From an uncultured Bacilli bacterium (GTDB taxonomy: Bacteria; Bacillota_I; Bacilli_A; RF39; UBA660), in contig CAKOKR010000012.1 in NCBI GenBank assembly GCA_934095965.1, positions 1 through 32,926 on the forward strand: a DNA stretch of 32,926 nucleotides, given 5' to 3'. The position numbers were made by a program, and so were the translations under genes. Shown here in pieces: positions 31,390 to 32,926 of this stretch; position 1 is the stretch's first letter; each line of letters begins with the position of its first letter. The notes under the pieces are model-generated. The model ran no database searches. It had not been told where the DNA came from and saw only the letters and a list, made by a program, of their open reading frames with translations.

Positions 31390-31460
31390 TTAAAAATCCT
31401 CTTCTCTATTAAAATTTTATTATATATTATTTTACCATGTAATAGTTTCATAGTAATTTT

Positions 31461-32768
31461 TTAACTCATTTTGTAACATTTTCCGTTGTAATGAGTGCCA
31501 GAACCACAATAATTTGTACATGCACTATTCGCAGACGTTTGAGAAGTGTAATATACATTATTTATACTGCATTTATATCTTCTACTAGCTGATTCTGTAC
31601 CAGAACAAGTCTTATCATCTAATGTTCCACCATTATAACAAACATATTCAGTTGTAGTAGTTGTTGCATAATAGATTTTACATGACCATGGATTTTGTCC
31701 ATAATTATCTTGAACACAAGAATATTCTCCTGTTCCACGTCTAGCAAAAAATTCACACCACATTTTACATTGATCATTACTATCATACGATCTATCATCA
31801 ATTCTTTCAACACATTTTCCACCAGTAAGAGTTCCATTTTCACAAGTAGTTGTTTGTCTAGCACTTGCAGCATATGAAAAACTACAAGTTGAACTAGATT
31901 GATAAGTACCACTTCTTGAACAATAATAAGTACTTGTTACTGTACCATTTTGTGAAGTACCAACAGTAATTGTTTTACTAATAACATCTGATTTTTGATT
32001 TTTTTCATCCATTGCATAAGCATACACAGTTGATGTACTACTTACAGGAATACTACTTCCTTTTGTAAATGTTTTATTATCTAAACTATAGTAATATTCA
32101 ACACTTCCATTTTCAGAAGTTGAACCTGATAAAACAACATTATAACTACTATCAAAAGACATCGTTGGTGTAGTTGGTCTATTAAGTATTGTTACTTCTT
32201 CAAATATTATATCACTTTTCTTACCATTTGAATCTTCCACATAAAATCTCATATTATAAACTCCAGCACTAAGTCCACTAAAAGTATAAGTATTTGTTGC
32301 ACTTTCTTTAAAAGTAGCACCATCATCTATTGAAAAATAATATTTTACTATATTACCATAATCAGTAGTTGCATTAACACTTATTGCAATCTCACTTTCA
32401 TCCGGTGTAATTTTGTAATCCGTTATTTCAACTAATATATCTTTATCAAAATAAAAATAACACTTATCAGAAATACTACTTGCAACCACTACAGTTTTTG
32501 TTGTATCATCCCAGGTAACTCTTCCTCCATTTTCACACTTAGAAAGTTCAGCATTAAAAATATAACCTTTTGTTGGATATTCCTCTGCAGTTGTAGGATT
32601 ATACTTACCAGTTTGATATCCAGTTTCTATCATCATACTAAGTAAATTTTTACTAGGAATTTCACTTATATTTTTATTACTTACAAGTTTTCTATCCTTA
32701 TTATATATAATTATTATACTAGTAAGAACTACTATTGCTGTTAAAATAATTACTATTTTCTTTTTCAT
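31461..32768 (-). CDS. Cys-rich membrane-anchored surface protein, intact paralog
   Basis: A 435-residue protein. Residues 1-22 are a Lys-rich head and hydrophobic anchor. About 40-105 is the S-K-C-E-N-G-G ... S-D-K-C-Y-F-Y-F-D domain shared with the neighbour, the Cys pair probably disulfide-bonded. Two Ig/fibronectin-like beta domains follow (about 110-195 and 196-270; the second has E-Y-Y-Y-S-L-D-N-K-T-F-T and V-Y-A-Y-A-M-D-E). The last 165 residues carry about 18 Cys, with repeated Y-x-C-x-x-x-x-x-Y-x-S-S-x-x-C, C-x-N-G-G-T-L-x-D-x-T-C and A-C-T-N-Y-C-G-S-G-T units. It extends one Ig domain beyond the paralog. No enzyme or sortase motif. Likely adhesin or surface-display role, inferred only. 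Confidence 0.75.
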   Translation of the reverse strand: MKKKIVIILTAIVVLTSIIIIYNKDRKLVSNKNISEIPSKNLLSMMIETGYQTGKYNPTTAEEYPTKGYIFNAELSKCENGGRVTWDDTTKTVVVASSISDKCYFYFDKDILVEITDYKITPDESEIAISVNATTDYGNIVKYYFSIDDGATFKESATNTYTFSGLSAGVYNMRFYVEDSNGKKSDIIFEEVTILNRPTTPTMSFDSSYNVVLSGSTSENGSVEYYYSLDNKTFTKGSSIPVSSTSTVYAYAMDEKNQKSDVISKTITVGTSQNGTVTSTYYCSRSGTYQSSSTCSFSYAASARQTTTCENGTLTGGKCVERIDDRSYDSNDQCKMWCEFFARRGTGEYSCVQDNYGQNPWSCKIYYATTTTTEYVCYNGGTLDDKTCSGTESASRRYKCSINNVYYTSQTSANSACTNYCGSGTHYNGKCYKMS

Positions 32769-32793
32769 ACTTGCATCACCTTATCATATATTA

Positions 32794-32822
32794 ATTATAC
32801 AAAATTAAATTATTTTAGTAAA
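32794..32822 (-). promoter_or_regulatory. Promoter of the surface protein gene
   Basis: On the minus strand TTTACT (32822-32817), a 17-base spacer and TATAAT (32799-32794), followed by AAGGTGATG before the ATG. Confidence 0.7.
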
Positions 32823-32858
32823 TAGAAAAAGAACTGATTTTTCTAAATCTGAAGTGAT

Positions 32859-32904
32859 AAAGTAAAAGTAGACACATAAAAAGAATGTGATCTACTTTTA
32901 CTTT
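32859..32904. repeat. Long perfect inverted repeat (hairpin)
   Basis: AAAGTAAAAGTAGA (32859-32872) pairs perfectly with TCTACTTTTACTTT (32891-32904), 14 pairs, with an inner CACAT/ATGTG stem and one bulged A. It may end a minus-strand gene beyond the window. On the plus side it abuts TATAAT (32908-32913) and AAGGAGA at the window end, which suggests a plus-strand gene just outside, so an operator is also possible. Confidence 0.6.
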
Positions 32905-32926
32905 TGTTATAATTAAATTAAGGAGA

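Noticed and set aside
1..32926. Alternative genetic code with UGA as Trp (Mollicute-like genome)
   Set aside because: Several conserved genes end at TGA at their family-typical length, for example ireB, the DUF1292 upstream neighbour junctions and the 253-residue U32-like gene, and none has internal TGA.

Overview
The window is a chromosomal segment of a very AT-rich, gram-positive-derived bacterium. Nearly all reading frames use the standard code: TGA is a real stop, for example in the ATGA overlap between ireB and ruvX, so this is not a UGA-Trp Mollicute. Gene content and order match Bacilli. ireB-ruvX-DUF1292-mltG-trmR-trhP1-trhP2-greA copies the Bacillus subtilis yrzL-yrrK-yrzB-yrrL-yrrM-yrrN-yrrO-(udk)-greA block, without udk. 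My inference is an uncultured, reduced-genome gut Bacilli lineage (RF39-like or Erysipelotrichia-like). No phage, CRISPR array or intact insertion sequence was seen.

Layout. 1-1357: end of a HAD hydrolase, a two-helix membrane protein and a TetR regulator. 1461-1650: an unannotated rod-shaped RNA with its own terminator. 1678-8154: the ireB to trigger factor block, with recognisable promoters before ireB, greA and tig. 8192-8287: a hidden 31-residue membrane protein on the minus strand. 8369-14435: SpoIIM-like protein, MnmA, a helix-turn-helix gene with a palindrome in its promoter, two membrane-anchored extracellular proteins of unknown function, and a degenerate glycosyltransferase/GtrA-like fusion. 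14436-14954: a gene-free, extremely AT-rich convergent gap carrying a dif-like 28-mer. 14955-19752: ZIP transporter, a 36-residue basic protein, a Xer recombinase, RarA, GpsA and TcdA. 19771-19947 (minus): a structured RNA upstream of tcdA, the position of 6S-1 RNA in B. subtilis (aspS-yrvM interval). 20029-24337: a glucosaminidase-like protein, a GC-rich structured island, a decayed Rpn-type gene, a HerA-like ATPase and a membrane protein. 24424-30245 (minus): gatCAB, an NTPase, asnS and a shrunken HisRS-like protein. 30329-32768 (minus): two tandem paralogous Cys-rich surface proteins, one with its signal anchor out of frame at an A7 tract.

How it fits together. Much of the window serves translation: wobble-uridine modification (TrmR and TrhP for 5-methoxyuridine, MnmA for 2-thiouridine), cyclic t6A formation (TcdA), tRNA charging (AsnRS, GatCAB), nascent-chain folding (trigger factor) and transcript release (GreA). 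Cell-wall functions are MltG, IreB and the glucosaminidase-like protein. Genes left of about 14.4 kb all lie on the plus strand and most genes on the right lie on the minus strand. They converge on the dif-like site, with a Xer recombinase 1.2 kb away, so the replication terminus may lie here. The most interesting items are the dif/terminus candidate, the two structured RNAs, the frame-broken surface protein next to an intact paralog, and the hidden small genes.
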